Source: a virus
IMG/VR virus record: IMGVR_UViG_3300042391_000692
Location: 1 to 64,000 of that record
Length of the DNA: 64,000 nucleotides
Strand: one strand, 5' to 3'
Every line of letters starts with the position of its first letter. Position 1 is the stretch's first letter. A program made the translations under genes and the position numbers. Shown here in pieces: positions 9,383 through 17,190 of this stretch. The notes beneath the pieces are model-generated. The model searched no databases. It saw only the letters and a list, made by a program, of their open reading frames with translations, and had not been told where the DNA came from.

Positions 9383-9694
9383 TCACAGCCAAGCATGGGC
9401 TGTGCGTGTGTTAAGATAGCGCATACTGGCCTGGCCCGCACTAGCAAAATATCGCTTTTCAAACAGTTGATAGGCACTCCTCCAACGAAGCCGTACAGGT
9501 TCGGGTGCATGGCAAGCCCGATAGTGCAAGCACTGAAACGTGCGAATAATAAATTGGCGGTTGATCCCGTCCTTGGCTCGGTTCCAACGCACTCTGCTCT
9601 GCCAATTGTAGTTGATCGTGCGCCCGTGTTTTAGACGGTGTTTCAGTTGGTATAATTTGCCTATGTCTCGTGGCCTAAATTTGCTCAGTTCCAT
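9383..9694 (-). CDS. Basic small protein of 103 aa, unknown
   Basis: Very rich in Arg, Tyr and Trp (MELSKFRPRDIGKLYQLKHR at the start). AAGGA lies seven bases before the ATG, and the gene overlaps the preceding one by ten bases, so it is likely real despite no known family. Confidence 0.55.
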   Translation of the reverse strand: MELSKFRPRDIGKLYQLKHRLKHGRTINYNWQSRVRWNRAKDGINRQFIIRTFQCLHYRACHAPEPVRLRWRSAYQLFEKRYFASAGQASMRYLNTRTAHAWL

Positions 9695-9969
9695 GCTTTT
9701 AAATCCTTGGGACCAACAAAAATTATCTGCGTTACAATACCATTGTGCTTGATCGGCAAATCCAAGTGTACACTAACCCTGGGACCTTGCCGTTCATTGA
9801 TCAAGGTATCGTTGCCCACAGTGCCCACAAAAGGAATTTTGTTCCACTTGCCATGCACACGATCTCCAATGTCCCAAGTGGCCTTGTATCGGTTCTGTGC
9901 AAAGTATTCGGCAAGATTACCCACGTGGTTGTCTCCACTGCTCACGTGCCAATTTGGTTTCTTCTGCAA
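9685..9969 (-). CDS. SH3-like small phage protein
   Basis: Up to 94 aa if it starts at the TTG at 9969; no in-frame ATG exists, so the start is uncertain. The core has GDRVHGKWNKIPFVGTV and ends in IIFVGPKDLKAWN, a beta-rich pattern that suggests a small SH3-like barrel. It overlaps the upstream 49-aa membrane peptide by 53 nt if the TTG start is right. Confidence 0.55.
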   Translation of the reverse strand: MQKKPNWHVSSGDNHVGNLAEYFAQNRYKATWDIGDRVHGKWNKIPFVGTVGNDTLINERQGPRVSVHLDLPIKHNGIVTQIIFVGPKDLKAWN

Positions 9970-10066
9970 TTCTTTTGCTCAAAGACCAAAGTGGTTGCCA
10001 GAAATAACCAATTACAAATCCACCGACCAAGCAAGTCAGAGCAATCTTTATTTCTTCCCAGTTCAT
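9917..10066 (-). CDS. Small membrane peptide, 49 aa
   Basis: Starts MNWEEIKIALTCLVGGFVIG; residues 7-22 form one membrane segment, followed by a charged tail. Start overlaps the preceding stop as ATGA (10063-10066). Too short for a family call; a small membrane anchor or accessory peptide is possible. Confidence 0.5.
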   Translation of the reverse strand: MNWEEIKIALTCLVGGFVIGYFWQPLWSLSKRIAEETKLAREQWRQPRG

Positions 10067-10278
10067 ACAATTTTTCCTATGCCCAAATAGATTAGTTCAT
10101 CTAGCTCACGCTGGTAGTCTTGACTCAATCGACGTTTTAGATAGATTGCTGTAAGCAGTTCAGTTCCAGACTGGCTAGCCATGCCCTTGCCACGACTTTC
10201 TAATTCTTCAACAAGATCTTCAGTGTCAAAATCGTGCAACCCTACGTCAACTTCAACTTCTGTGTATACTGTTGGCAT
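10063..10278 (-). CDS. Conserved small phage protein, unknown
   Basis: 71 aa from MPTVYTEVEVDVGLHDFDTE. I chose the ATG at 10276-10278 because GGAGGT precedes it and it overlaps the previous TAA as TAATG. The longer frame would start at an unlikely codon inside the upstream gene. Acidic; the VEVDV..FDTEDL pattern is common in T4-like genomes without known role. Confidence 0.7.
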   Translation of the reverse strand: MPTVYTEVEVDVGLHDFDTEDLVEELESRGKGMASQSGTELLTAIYLKRRLSQDYQRELDELIYLGIGKIV

Positions 10279-10625
10279 TATGCCACCTCCGTTAGTTTTT
10301 TCCAAACAGCCTTCTTTTCTAGCTCGGTGCGATATGTAGTACGACAGCCGCCTAAATCATCACGCCACATTTCGATTGCCTTGTAACTGCCACGTGATTG
10401 AGTAGGCATACTCTCGTTGATCCACATGGCAATGGCCCAGAACATTTGACGGTTGGCAGTATCAGCTGAGTATAAGGCACGTTCGTAATCCTTGGCAATC
10501 ATTGACTCAACAAAGCCACCTGGGGCCCAGCCCCGTAGCAGGTAGTTACTGATTGTGTCACGAGTATGACCAGGCACTTCCATGCCCATGTGCTTGGGAT
10601 CGAGATTATCAAAGTCAATCATCAC
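10278..10625 (-). CDS. Conserved phage protein of 115 aa, unknown
   Basis: Contains NYLLRGWAPGGFVESMIA and AMWINESMPTQSRGS, a pattern recalled from many tailed-phage genomes as an unnamed protein. Helical, no catalytic motif. Overlaps the metallopeptidase gene by four bases. Confidence 0.72.
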   Translation of the reverse strand: MMIDFDNLDPKHMGMEVPGHTRDTISNYLLRGWAPGGFVESMIAKDYERALYSADTANRQMFWAIAMWINESMPTQSRGSYKAIEMWRDDLGGCRTTYRTELEKKAVWKKLTEVA

Positions 10626-11920
10626 TCAGCCTCGTCGTAGTAGGCGTGTTGACCCCAAGGTGGCTCAATAGTTGTGGTACCATGCAGTATCCAAACAGTA
10701 TCTGCATAATTCTCATCGCCCCAAGAACCAAACGGATATCCGTCTGTAAACACAACCAGGCGCTTGGGTTCAATCTCGTTTTCTTTGAGATAGGTAAAGA
10801 TACAATCAAAGTCTGTGCCACCACCACCTTTGACTTCGTAGTCGCAAATGTCATCCAGGTTGTCTGAGTCATATTGTGCAGGATTATATGCTTCAGTATC
10901 AAACGTAATAACATGAATCTTGTAAGCAGGGAACGAGTCCATGATGCCTTGTATCTCGCCCAAGAAGTCCTTGAGCATGCTTTCGCTAATTGACCCAGAA
11001 GCGTCCAGGGCCACAGCAATATCGATCATGGGATCTTGTTTCATGCCCGGCATTACTGCATCCATGTGCCAGCCACGTCGGCTTGCTCGCATCCAAGTGT
11101 AGTCACTCTTGATAGTGCTTTCTAACTGCATGCGGAGCAGTTCGCGCCAGTTCATCTTGGGCTCAGTAAGCTCTTGAATCAGACGCTTGACACCTGCAGG
11201 CAAGTTACCTGCACCGTCCACAGTAGCGGCAGCCGCCAGCATGGCTTCCTTGATCTCATCGCGGATCTGTTGCTTTTCAGCATCGCTAAGTTTGGGACGA
11301 CCCTTGCCTTCGCCTTCTTCTCCGTCACCGTCACCTTCGCCATCCAAGTGCTCGTCCAACATCTTGTCAATAAGATCACCCAAATTGATTTTCTGCACGT
11401 TCTTCATCAAGTCGTCGTAGACTTCTTCAGAGCTAAACCCATCATACTTGCGGTCGTACAAACAAGGCACTGTGGTAATCTTTTCACCTACATTGTGTTT
11501 GACAAGGTCGCCGTTGACACAGAAGTCGTTAGCAATGTTCCAGATCTGCGGATCTCGATCACCACGACGTCCAAAGTGATCATAAACACAATGCAACACC
11601 TCGTGCCCAAACAAGAACTCAATTTCTTTGGGCTTGAGCATTTTAATAAAGCGACTATTGTAATAGAAGTGGCGTCCGTCCGTTGCGGCAGTACCACACC
11701 ATTCGTCAGCGTTTACTAACTTGAGTCGAGTAGCAAGGTTGCCAAAGAAACTGGCCTTGAGCAACAAGCCCACACGGGCAGTAATCAACATTTCGCGTAC
11801 TTCGCGATCCAGTTTGGGTTCCATGGGACCAATTAGATTGGCAAATTTTTGTTTGTCTTCTTTAGTAGCAGTGGTACCGCTAGCTTTTGCATATAGCACG
11901 TCGGGAGTAAAATAGTGCAT
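10622..11920 (-). CDS. VWA-domain metallopeptidase-like protein (MoxR partner)
   Basis: 432 aa. A zinc-peptidase-like HEVLH (residues 106-110) lies in GHEVLHCVYDH; a Glu/Gly-rich linker follows near 200; the C-terminal half has a VWA fold with a MIDAS motif ALDASGSIS near residue 305. This is the architecture of the predicted metallopeptidase/VWA proteins that work with MoxR AAA ATPases, and a MoxR gene lies upstream at 12660. Role in phage unknown; protein remodelling is the usual guess. Own promoter at 11948-11976. Confidence 0.88.
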   Translation of the reverse strand: MHYFTPDVLYAKASGTTATKEDKQKFANLIGPMEPKLDREVREMLITARVGLLLKASFFGNLATRLKLVNADEWCGTAATDGRHFYYNSRFIKMLKPKEIEFLFGHEVLHCVYDHFGRRGDRDPQIWNIANDFCVNGDLVKHNVGEKITTVPCLYDRKYDGFSSEEVYDDLMKNVQKINLGDLIDKMLDEHLDGEGDGDGEEGEGKGRPKLSDAEKQQIRDEIKEAMLAAAATVDGAGNLPAGVKRLIQELTEPKMNWRELLRMQLESTIKSDYTWMRASRRGWHMDAVMPGMKQDPMIDIAVALDASGSISESMLKDFLGEIQGIMDSFPAYKIHVITFDTEAYNPAQYDSDNLDDICDYEVKGGGGTDFDCIFTYLKENEIEPKRLVVFTDGYPFGSWGDENYADTVWILHGTTTIEPPWGQHAYYDEAE

Positions 11921-11947
11921 GTGGGTCCTTTGTTGCGTTATGTGTAT

Positions 11948-11976
11948 ATTATAGCAGAATGCAATTTATTGGTCAA
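11948..11976 (-). promoter_or_regulatory. Sigma70-type promoter of the VWA gene
   Basis: Minus strand: TTGACC, 17-bp spacer ending TGC, TATAAT. Faces the gene starting at 11920. Confidence 0.85.
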
Positions 11977-11999
11977 GTTGTAAGTGTAGCACTTGAGTA

Positions 12000-12284
12000 C
12001 TACAAATTCAAGTACTTTAGTTGAAACCATGACTGTGCCTGCTCACTGTAAAAGTCCAAACAAACTTGGTCTTGGTAGTGCATTTTTGGTCCATTTGGGG
12101 TTGGGTGGTCAATTGGCACAAGTCCTTGGTGGTAGCGATACATAAACCCTAGCTCACGCTTTAGTTTTGGTCTAATGGCCATGCTCATGCCGTACTGTTG
12201 CAAAATTTTAGCATAGATATCTGCCCACTCACCAGGGTTGTGAAAGATGATCAGGTTCTTTTTTATTGTGATGCGGGATGACAT
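12000..12284 (-). CDS. Conserved phage protein of 94 aa, unknown
   Basis: Starts MSSRITIKKNLIIFHNPGEW; the ATG at 12284 is preferred over a TTG at 12296. Contains RPKLKRELGFMYRYHQGLV and ends with FQLKYLNL, a pattern I recall from T4-like genomes. Overlaps the end of the upstream gene by 22 nt. Confidence 0.7.
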   Translation of the reverse strand: MSSRITIKKNLIIFHNPGEWADIYAKILQQYGMSMAIRPKLKRELGFMYRYHQGLVPIDHPTPNGPKMHYQDQVCLDFYSEQAQSWFQLKYLNL

Positions 12285-12592
12285 AACACAAACCAACTCA
12301 GTGTTTTATCTTCGTCTACATAGATGCGATAGTCGCCGTACTTGACAGCATAGGCCCAGACAGGATTGATGTCGTTGTCTTGATATACTTCACGGTGGTT
12401 GCGTTTATTTTGCATCATTTGACTGCGAGTCTCAACATCCTGACTCCAACCAAAATGTTCGTTGAACCAGCGTCGGCATCGATCAAAATCTAGCACGCCA
12501 GTGCCACGGCCAACATCTTTTTTGAACTCAATAAGGTATCGGTATCCATGTCTGGAATACCTGCCATCCATCTTGATAATTTTGTAATGCAT
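12263..12592 (-). CDS. Conserved phage protein of 109 aa, unknown
   Basis: Starts MHYKIIKMDGRYSRHGYRYL. The frame extends upstream into the MoxR gene but that part crosses the terminator at 12606-12659, so the ATG at 12592 is used. Aromatic and charged; no motif recognised. Confidence 0.65.
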   Translation of the reverse strand: MHYKIIKMDGRYSRHGYRYLIEFKKDVGRGTGVLDFDRCRRWFNEHFGWSQDVETRSQMMQNKRNHREVYQDNDINPVWAYAVKYGDYRIYVDEDKTLSWFVLCHPASQ

Positions 12593-12605
12593 AGTTATAA
12601 AAAGA

Positions 12606-12659
12606 AAAGGAGCCGTGTGCCACACAGCCCGTGTATTTAATACACACGGCCCCTTTAAC
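12606..12659 (-). terminator. Rho-independent terminator after MoxR
   Basis: Minus strand reads AAAGGGGCCGTGTG, a loop with a nested hairpin, then CACACGGCTCCTTTT and a T-rich tail. Confidence 0.75.
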
Positions 12660-13745
12660 TTAGGCTGAAGCCTGCAAGATGTACTTGCCAAATCGCGAGT
12701 GGAACTCGTCAAAGTGCTTGAGCTTGGTGGGCAGGAAGGGCAAGTCGTATGTGGTAAGAGCAATACGAGCACCCATCACAGTGAGCTCAGTCTCAAAGTT
12801 CTTCATCATGTATGCCAGGAAGTTGTCTGCCATGTTATGGAACTCCTTGCTGTCAACTTTCTTCTCAACAGCATCCTTGAGCTCGTAGCACATGGAGATC
12901 ACCAGACTGTACATGGCACTCACTTCTTTTACGTTCAAGTCCTTGACCTTGCCATCCAAGATGTCCTTGGGGTTGGGCATACGTCCAGCAACCTTGCGGT
13001 GGCTCATGAACTTAACTGCAAGGCCTTCGCCCACAGTACCTGCAATCAGATTAGTTAGAGTCTCGTCGTCAGTGGACTCGTCGTTTAACAGCTGGCTCAC
13101 AAAAGTCCATGAACGCGGAGTAGCAAATGCACGTGAGCTAGACTTGGCGTCAAAGTCGTACAAGTCCTGCTTGGCAAAACTCAAGTAACCCACAACGTCT
13201 TTGTGGATCTTGTTCATCACAGCCCACTCTTGGTAGCTGGCAAAGTCCACCTTCATCTCTTGGTGAATAAAGCGGTTTGCCAGCGGTGTTGGCATGCGAT
13301 ATGTAACACCCTTGTCCGACTCACGGTTACCTGCGGCAACCATCACAACATTGTCGGGTAACTTATACTTGCCAATACGTCGATTCAAGATCAGCTGATA
13401 CGCCGCGGCCTGTACACTAGCCGGAGCCGAGTTCAGTTCGTCCAAGAACAGCACCACAATGGGATACTGGCTGGCAAGTTCGTCGTCGGGCAGTTCCACA
13501 GGAGGTGCCCAATCCATCTTGCCAAGGTCCTTGTTGTAATACGGAATACCGCGAATGTCTGTGGGTTCCATCTGACCCAGGCGCAAGTCAATCATAAGAC
13601 CATTAAGGTCATTAGTGATGCCTTCAACAAGTTCACTCTTGCCAATGCCGGGAGGACCCCACAAGAACAAAGGACGTTTGACTTGGAATGCCTTGAGCAG
13701 ACTTTTGCGAGCTTGCAGGGCGGTAACGGTGCGTGATTCTGACAT
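12660..13745 (-). CDS. MoxR-type AAA+ ATPase
   Basis: 361 aa. Walker A is GPPGIGKSE (residues 30-38), Walker B VLFLDELN near 100, followed by sensor and lid regions with MPTPLANRFIH. MoxR ATPases act with VWA-domain proteins to assemble or remodel complexes; the partner gene is at 10622. Own promoter upstream (13782-13810) and terminator downstream, so it is a separate transcript. Confidence 0.92.
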   Translation of the reverse strand: MSESRTVTALQARKSLLKAFQVKRPLFLWGPPGIGKSELVEGITNDLNGLMIDLRLGQMEPTDIRGIPYYNKDLGKMDWAPPVELPDDELASQYPIVVLFLDELNSAPASVQAAAYQLILNRRIGKYKLPDNVVMVAAGNRESDKGVTYRMPTPLANRFIHQEMKVDFASYQEWAVMNKIHKDVVGYLSFAKQDLYDFDAKSSSRAFATPRSWTFVSQLLNDESTDDETLTNLIAGTVGEGLAVKFMSHRKVAGRMPNPKDILDGKVKDLNVKEVSAMYSLVISMCYELKDAVEKKVDSKEFHNMADNFLAYMMKNFETELTVMGARIALTTYDLPFLPTKLKHFDEFHSRFGKYILQASA

Positions 13746-13781
13746 GGGCTGTGCCTTTTAAAAAATTGTTGCTAAGTCGTT

Positions 13782-13810
13782 ATTGTAGTTGATCTTGATT
13801 TAATGGTCAA
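13782..13810 (-). promoter_or_regulatory. Sigma70-type promoter of MoxR
   Basis: Minus strand TTGACC, 17 bp, TACAAT, facing the ATG at 13745. Confidence 0.75.
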
Positions 13811-13980
13811 CTGTTCATTGTTGCAAAAGGGCTAAGAACTTCTTCAGTTTCTCCATCCATCTCCTGCGCCTCGTAGACCCAGTTCACTGGAATCTCCAGC
13901 TCACGGGCCACGTCCATGGGAGTATTGCCTGCTTTCAGCAAGTACTCGATGTCTAGTACTAGTTCGCTCATCTTACTCAT
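13807..13980 (-). CDS. Small conserved protein with HTH-like helix, 57 aa
   Basis: Starts MSKMSELVLDIEYLLKAG; AAGGTG lies upstream. NTPMDVARELEIPVNWVYEA has the spacing of a helix-turn-helix of the sigma/Fis kind, so a small DNA-binding or clamp peptide is possible. Common in T4-like phages without known role. Confidence 0.6.
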   Translation of the reverse strand: MSKMSELVLDIEYLLKAGNTPMDVARELEIPVNWVYEAQEMDGETEEVLSPFATMNS

Positions 13981-13995
13981 GTTATTCACCTTAAA

Positions 13996-14223
13996 TTAAG
14001 CCGGAACTCGAGCATCCATCATTTCTGACAGGATAAATTTGGCAATGTTGATTTGCTTGCGAGCAGTTTCAGTCTGGCCCATGGCCATTAGTTCTTGTGC
14101 ATCACTCAGCACACCCATAGCAACCATTTCAAGTCCAGTGAACTTTGCTGTGATGCTTTCCATGTACTGCTCACGGATATCAGCTTCAGACATACCGTAG
14201 CACTTGTTTTCAAATTCTGTCAT
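13996..14223 (-). CDS. Small helical phage protein, 75 aa
   Basis: All-helical composition (MTEFENKCYGMSEADIREQY at the start). AAGGAA precedes the ATG. Driven by the promoter at 14255-14283. No family recognised. Confidence 0.65.
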   Translation of the reverse strand: MTEFENKCYGMSEADIREQYMESITAKFTGLEMVAMGVLSDAQELMAMGQTETARKQINIAKFILSEMMDARVPA

Positions 14224-14254
14224 TTCAAGTTCCTTTGTGTTTCAATATGTGTAT

Positions 14255-14283
14255 ATTATAGCAAATTGGGCGTTTTTGGTCAA
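14255..14283 (-). promoter_or_regulatory. Sigma70-type promoter
   Basis: Minus strand TTGACC, 17 bp ending TGC, TATAAT, facing the ATG at 14223. Confidence 0.85.
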
Positions 14284-14510
14284 ATCAGAGCTTTGAATAA
14301 CCCTACAATGCCAATGGTCAAAGAAATCAGGTTGACCATTAATTGGGGACGATTTTTAACCCGTGCCGCCCAGATCAAAAACAATACAGTGCCCAGGGCA
14401 AATGTCACAATGTTGTAAGGGTAAACTGAGGGTCCGATTGCGTTGAGAGTATGGCCAGCCACAATTGCTATGGCCCCTGCCCACTGTATTGCTTCATTTG
14501 TTTTGTTCAT
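14280..14510 (-). CDS. Small membrane protein, 76 aa
   Basis: Starts MNKTNEAIQWAGAIAIVAGH. About three membrane segments (9-26, 33-48, 57-74) separated by short polar loops. The ATG at 14510 lies right after a strong promoter (-10 at 14517-14522), leaving almost no leader. Function unknown; holin-like or inner-membrane accessory are possibilities. Confidence 0.6.
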   Translation of the reverse strand: MNKTNEAIQWAGAIAIVAGHTLNAIGPSVYPYNIVTFALGTVLFLIWAARVKNRPQLMVNLISLTIGIVGLFKALI

Positions 14511-14516
14511 GCCACA

Positions 14517-14545
14517 ATTATAGCATTTTGGGAATAATTGGTCAA
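14517..14545 (-). promoter_or_regulatory. Sigma70-type promoter
   Basis: Minus strand TTGACC, 17 bp ending TGC, TATAAT. The ATG at 14510 is seven bases past the -10, implying a leaderless or very short-leader mRNA. Confidence 0.82.
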
Positions 14546-14548
14546 CCA

Positions 14549-14583
14549 AAGAAAAGGCCTGCATAGGGCAGGGTTTTTGTAGT
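14549..14583 (-). terminator. Terminator after the TctC-like gene
   Basis: CCTGC-loop-GCAGG stem, followed on the minus strand by CCTTTTCTTT; also has T5 on the plus side. Confidence 0.6.
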
Positions 14584-14600
14584 ACTTGAGTATTAGTTTT

Positions 14601-15548
14601 TTATTTGACTTTTTCGGTAAGTTTGACCCACGTTTTTCCATCGCTAATAGCTTGCTGAGCAAAGTTCTTAGGGGTAGGGGCGTTTGGGTCAACTAACCCA
14701 CGTTGCACTAGCTCATCCACAGACTGTTCGTATGCAAGTGCAACATCTTCTCTAAGAGTTTTAAGAATTGCAGGCGGGGTTTTTGCTGGTGCAAAAATAG
14801 CATAGTTGGTGTGAATATTTGGGAACTGTCTCAGACCCAGTCCAACCATGGTTGGGGTATCAGGCAGACTTGGTACCCTACGATCACCTACCACTGCAAT
14901 TGGTATTAACGTTCCGGCCTTGATGTGTTGTATAACCTGTGCTGGTGGTGCAAAAATCATGTCAAGATTACCGGCCACTACGTCCAACACAGCAGGCGGA
15001 GCAGCCTTGTAAGGTACATGTACGCCCTTGACTCCCAACACATGTACAAACCACTCACCATAGATATGGAACGGGCCACCAGTACCAGCACTGCCGTAAG
15101 TGAGTCCTTTGTTCTGAGCATATGCCTTGAGCTCCGGCACAGTTTTAACATTGAGCTTGGCACTTACTGCCAGTACAAAAGGTGGCGCCGACCCAATGTA
15201 TGCAACTGGTACCAAGTCAGTTTCCCAATCATAGGGTACCTGATCCAGTAACACAGATGACGACGCTAAAATATTGGGCTGAGCCGACAATAGCGTGTAG
15301 CCATCTGCGTCACTTTTGGCTACAAAATTTGCACCAATGGTTGTTTGCCCACCAGCTTTGTTTTCAACAATAACCGGTTGCTTCCAGTTAGCTGAAAGCC
15401 GTTGGGCTACAATCCTGGCAATAACATCGTTGCCACCTCCGGGTGATAGGGGCACAACAATTTTGACTGTTCGATCAGGAAACGCAGTCTGCGCCTGTGC
15501 CAATGACACCCCTAGCAGAGCTAGCACAAATAAAATTTTTCTAAACAT
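14601..15548 (-). CDS. TctC/Bug-family periplasmic substrate-binding protein
   Basis: 315 aa, standard size. Residues 1-19 are a signal peptide (FVLALLGVSLAQAQ). The mature start FPDRTVKIVVPLSPGGGNDV and VIVENKAGGQTTIGAN are the family's ligand-binding blocks; GTLIPIAVVGDRRVP and PDTPTMVGLG follow in the usual places. Bug receptors capture carboxylates for tripartite tricarboxylate transporters and are greatly expanded in Burkholderiales. No membrane subunits (TctA/B) are nearby, so the phage protein may feed a host transporter or sense solutes. Host-derived acquisition is likely. Confidence 0.92.
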   Translation of the reverse strand: MFRKILFVLALLGVSLAQAQTAFPDRTVKIVVPLSPGGGNDVIARIVAQRLSANWKQPVIVENKAGGQTTIGANFVAKSDADGYTLLSAQPNILASSSVLLDQVPYDWETDLVPVAYIGSAPPFVLAVSAKLNVKTVPELKAYAQNKGLTYGSAGTGGPFHIYGEWFVHVLGVKGVHVPYKAAPPAVLDVVAGNLDMIFAPPAQVIQHIKAGTLIPIAVVGDRRVPSLPDTPTMVGLGLRQFPNIHTNYAIFAPAKTPPAILKTLREDVALAYEQSVDELVQRGLVDPNAPTPKNFAQQAISDGKTWVKLTEKVK

Positions 15549-15566
15549 GATAAGTTCCTTGTAATA

Positions 15567-16172
15567 TTACATTGTAGGACCGTTGCCGTTCCTAAATCCA
15601 ATCTCACCACCTTCTGCTGTGATACGCTTATAAACGTCTTCCAACAAGATAGGTGCAAAATCTGTTTGCTCCACGCATACGCAATGGTAACGCACATCAA
15701 TTTCGTTACTGTACAATACTGTACCAGTTTTGGCATCAACCCCACGTGCTCTCTTAACACGGCTGGCATGCAAGTGTCCGTGAATGTTCACACCAAAGCG
15801 ACCAATGCTGGCCTCATGCACAGGAATGTGACTCAAGATCATGCCGTTCAACACATGATACGCTCGCAACTCACGAAAGTACTCACGGTACTCGTCATCA
15901 CGAAAAATGTCATGGTTGCCGCGGATCAATACTTTGTCGCCGTTCAAGCGAGCCAATGTTTTCAAGGCCTTGCGGTTGATAACAACATCACCCAAGTGGT
16001 AAATCTTGTCGCCGGGACGAACAGTATCGTTCCATCGACGGATCATTTCCTCATCCATCTCATCAGGATCATCCCATGGACGCAACTTCACGGTGTCGTC
16101 ATCAGGATGTGTAAACTTACACACCCCAGCATGACCAAAGTGCGTGTCACTGACTAAAAATACTGCTGGCAT
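15567..16172 (-). CDS. Calcineurin-like metallophosphoesterase
   Basis: 201 aa. Metal-binding motifs in order: SDTHFGH (residues 8-14), GDVV near 62, RGNHD near 84 and HGHLH near 131. This set defines the two-metal phosphoesterase core acting on phosphodiesters or monoesters. It forms an operon with the P-loop kinase and tyrosine-phosphatase-like genes just upstream, so an end-healing or nucleotide-repair role is possible but not shown. Confidence 0.88.
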   Translation of the reverse strand: MPAVFLVSDTHFGHAGVCKFTHPDDDTVKLRPWDDPDEMDEEMIRRWNDTVRPGDKIYHLGDVVINRKALKTLARLNGDKVLIRGNHDIFRDDEYREYFRELRAYHVLNGMILSHIPVHEASIGRFGVNIHGHLHASRVKRARGVDAKTGTVLYSNEIDVRYHCVCVEQTDFAPILLEDVYKRITAEGGEIGFRNGNGPTM

Positions 16173-16173
16173 A

Positions 16174-16647
16174 TTATTCTCCTACTATCCAAATTTCTTT
16201 AAAACCTTCATCTAACGATGGGGGTTCAAAACCTGTAATCATCTTTTCCATCACATCTGCTGGAATGTTCTTACCAGGGCGATTTGCCAATCTACGTACC
16301 AACTCTTGTGGCCCAGGCACTTTGAATACCACAGCAATGTGTTCGTATTGTGAAGGCAACAGTGTGTTAAACTTCTTTTTACGACTTGCTACTGTAGTGC
16401 TTGTTTGGTCCCAGATAAAGTCCAAGTTGTTAGCTTGACAAGTCAACGCATGGTTCACCATCAAACGAACTGCAATAGGCATGTATTCGTCAAACACTTC
16501 ACTATATGTTTTACCCTGGCGGTGTGCCTCTATTTCAACATACATATCAGTACCAACCACTGGCATACCTAAAGCCCAGATTTGATTTTTAATCCAAGTA
16601 CTTTTACCCGAGCCCGGGACCCCGATTAATTGATAACACTTGTTCAT
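16174..16647 (-). CDS. P-loop kinase of the polynucleotide-kinase/zeta-toxin type
   Basis: 157 aa from MNKCYQLIGVPGSGKSTWIK. Walker A GVPGSGKST is at residues 9-17; DQTSTTVASRKKK mid-protein and RLANRPGK towards the end fit the lid and sensor arginines of T4 Pnk-like kinases. The start inside the preceding gene (four-base overlap) is preferred to the longer frame. With the phosphoesterase downstream it may act on RNA or DNA ends; substrate uncertain. Confidence 0.75.
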   Translation of the reverse strand: MNKCYQLIGVPGSGKSTWIKNQIWALGMPVVGTDMYVEIEAHRQGKTYSEVFDEYMPIAVRLMVNHALTCQANNLDFIWDQTSTTVASRKKKFNTLLPSQYEHIAVVFKVPGPQELVRRLANRPGKNIPADVMEKMITGFEPPSLDEGFKEIWIVGE

Positions 16648-17135
16648 ATATCTCCTTCGCGGGCTTTTGGGATCACAAAGCCCCAATCTGTTGTTTCACC
16701 ATTGATGGTGTGTTTTTCGTCTTCGTCGTAAGTCCAACCCAACACCTTCATCATCCGGTGCTTGACCAACAAGTTGGGGCTACGGAACGATTCAGTATCC
16801 TTGAATCCTAACATCACACCAATCTCACAAACTGCACCTGAACGACACACACCTGCATGACAATGCACGATGACATTCATGCGTTGCTCTTGTGCATGTT
16901 GCAATAGTCGAACCAGTTCTTGTGCCTGTTCATCTGTGCATTTGCACTCGTCAGGGAAAAATTTATCGTCCTGTTCGGCATCCAAGAATTCAAACTGGTG
17001 AACTTCGCGGAACTGATACTTGGGTACAGGGAATTCGTATGCAGGATCCACAATCTGAATCAGCATGGAATTAACGCCAGGGTCAATATGAAACCCCTGC
17101 CGAATGTCACTCATGCTAACGTTTTGAATCCACAT
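16644..17135 (-). CDS. Dual-specificity/tyrosine phosphatase-like protein
   Basis: 163 aa. The signature CX5R is present as VHCHAGVCRSG, about residues 92-102, with the general-acid region earlier. These phosphatases use a cysteinyl-phosphate intermediate on phosphoproteins or RNA 5' ends. Heads the operon with kinase and phosphoesterase, under the promoter at 17158-17186. Whether it acts on protein or RNA is open. Confidence 0.8.
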   Translation of the reverse strand: MWIQNVSMSDIRQGFHIDPGVNSMLIQIVDPAYEFPVPKYQFREVHQFEFLDAEQDDKFFPDECKCTDEQAQELVRLLQHAQEQRMNVIVHCHAGVCRSGAVCEIGVMLGFKDTESFRSPNLLVKHRMMKVLGWTYDEDEKHTINGETTDWGFVIPKAREGDI

Positions 17136-17157
17136 ACGAAATCTCCATTAATGCGTT

Positions 17158-17186
17158 ATTATAGCACTAATGGAGAATTTGGTCAA
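17158..17186 (-). promoter_or_regulatory. Sigma70-type promoter of the phosphatase/kinase operon
   Basis: Minus strand TTGACC, 17 bp ending TGC, TATAAT. Confidence 0.85.
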
Positions 17187-17190
17187 CCGC

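Noticed and set aside
11174-11719. 181-aa plus-strand ORF opposite the VWA gene
   Set aside because: Fully inside a gene with HExxH and MIDAS motifs on the other strand; hydrophobic shadow.
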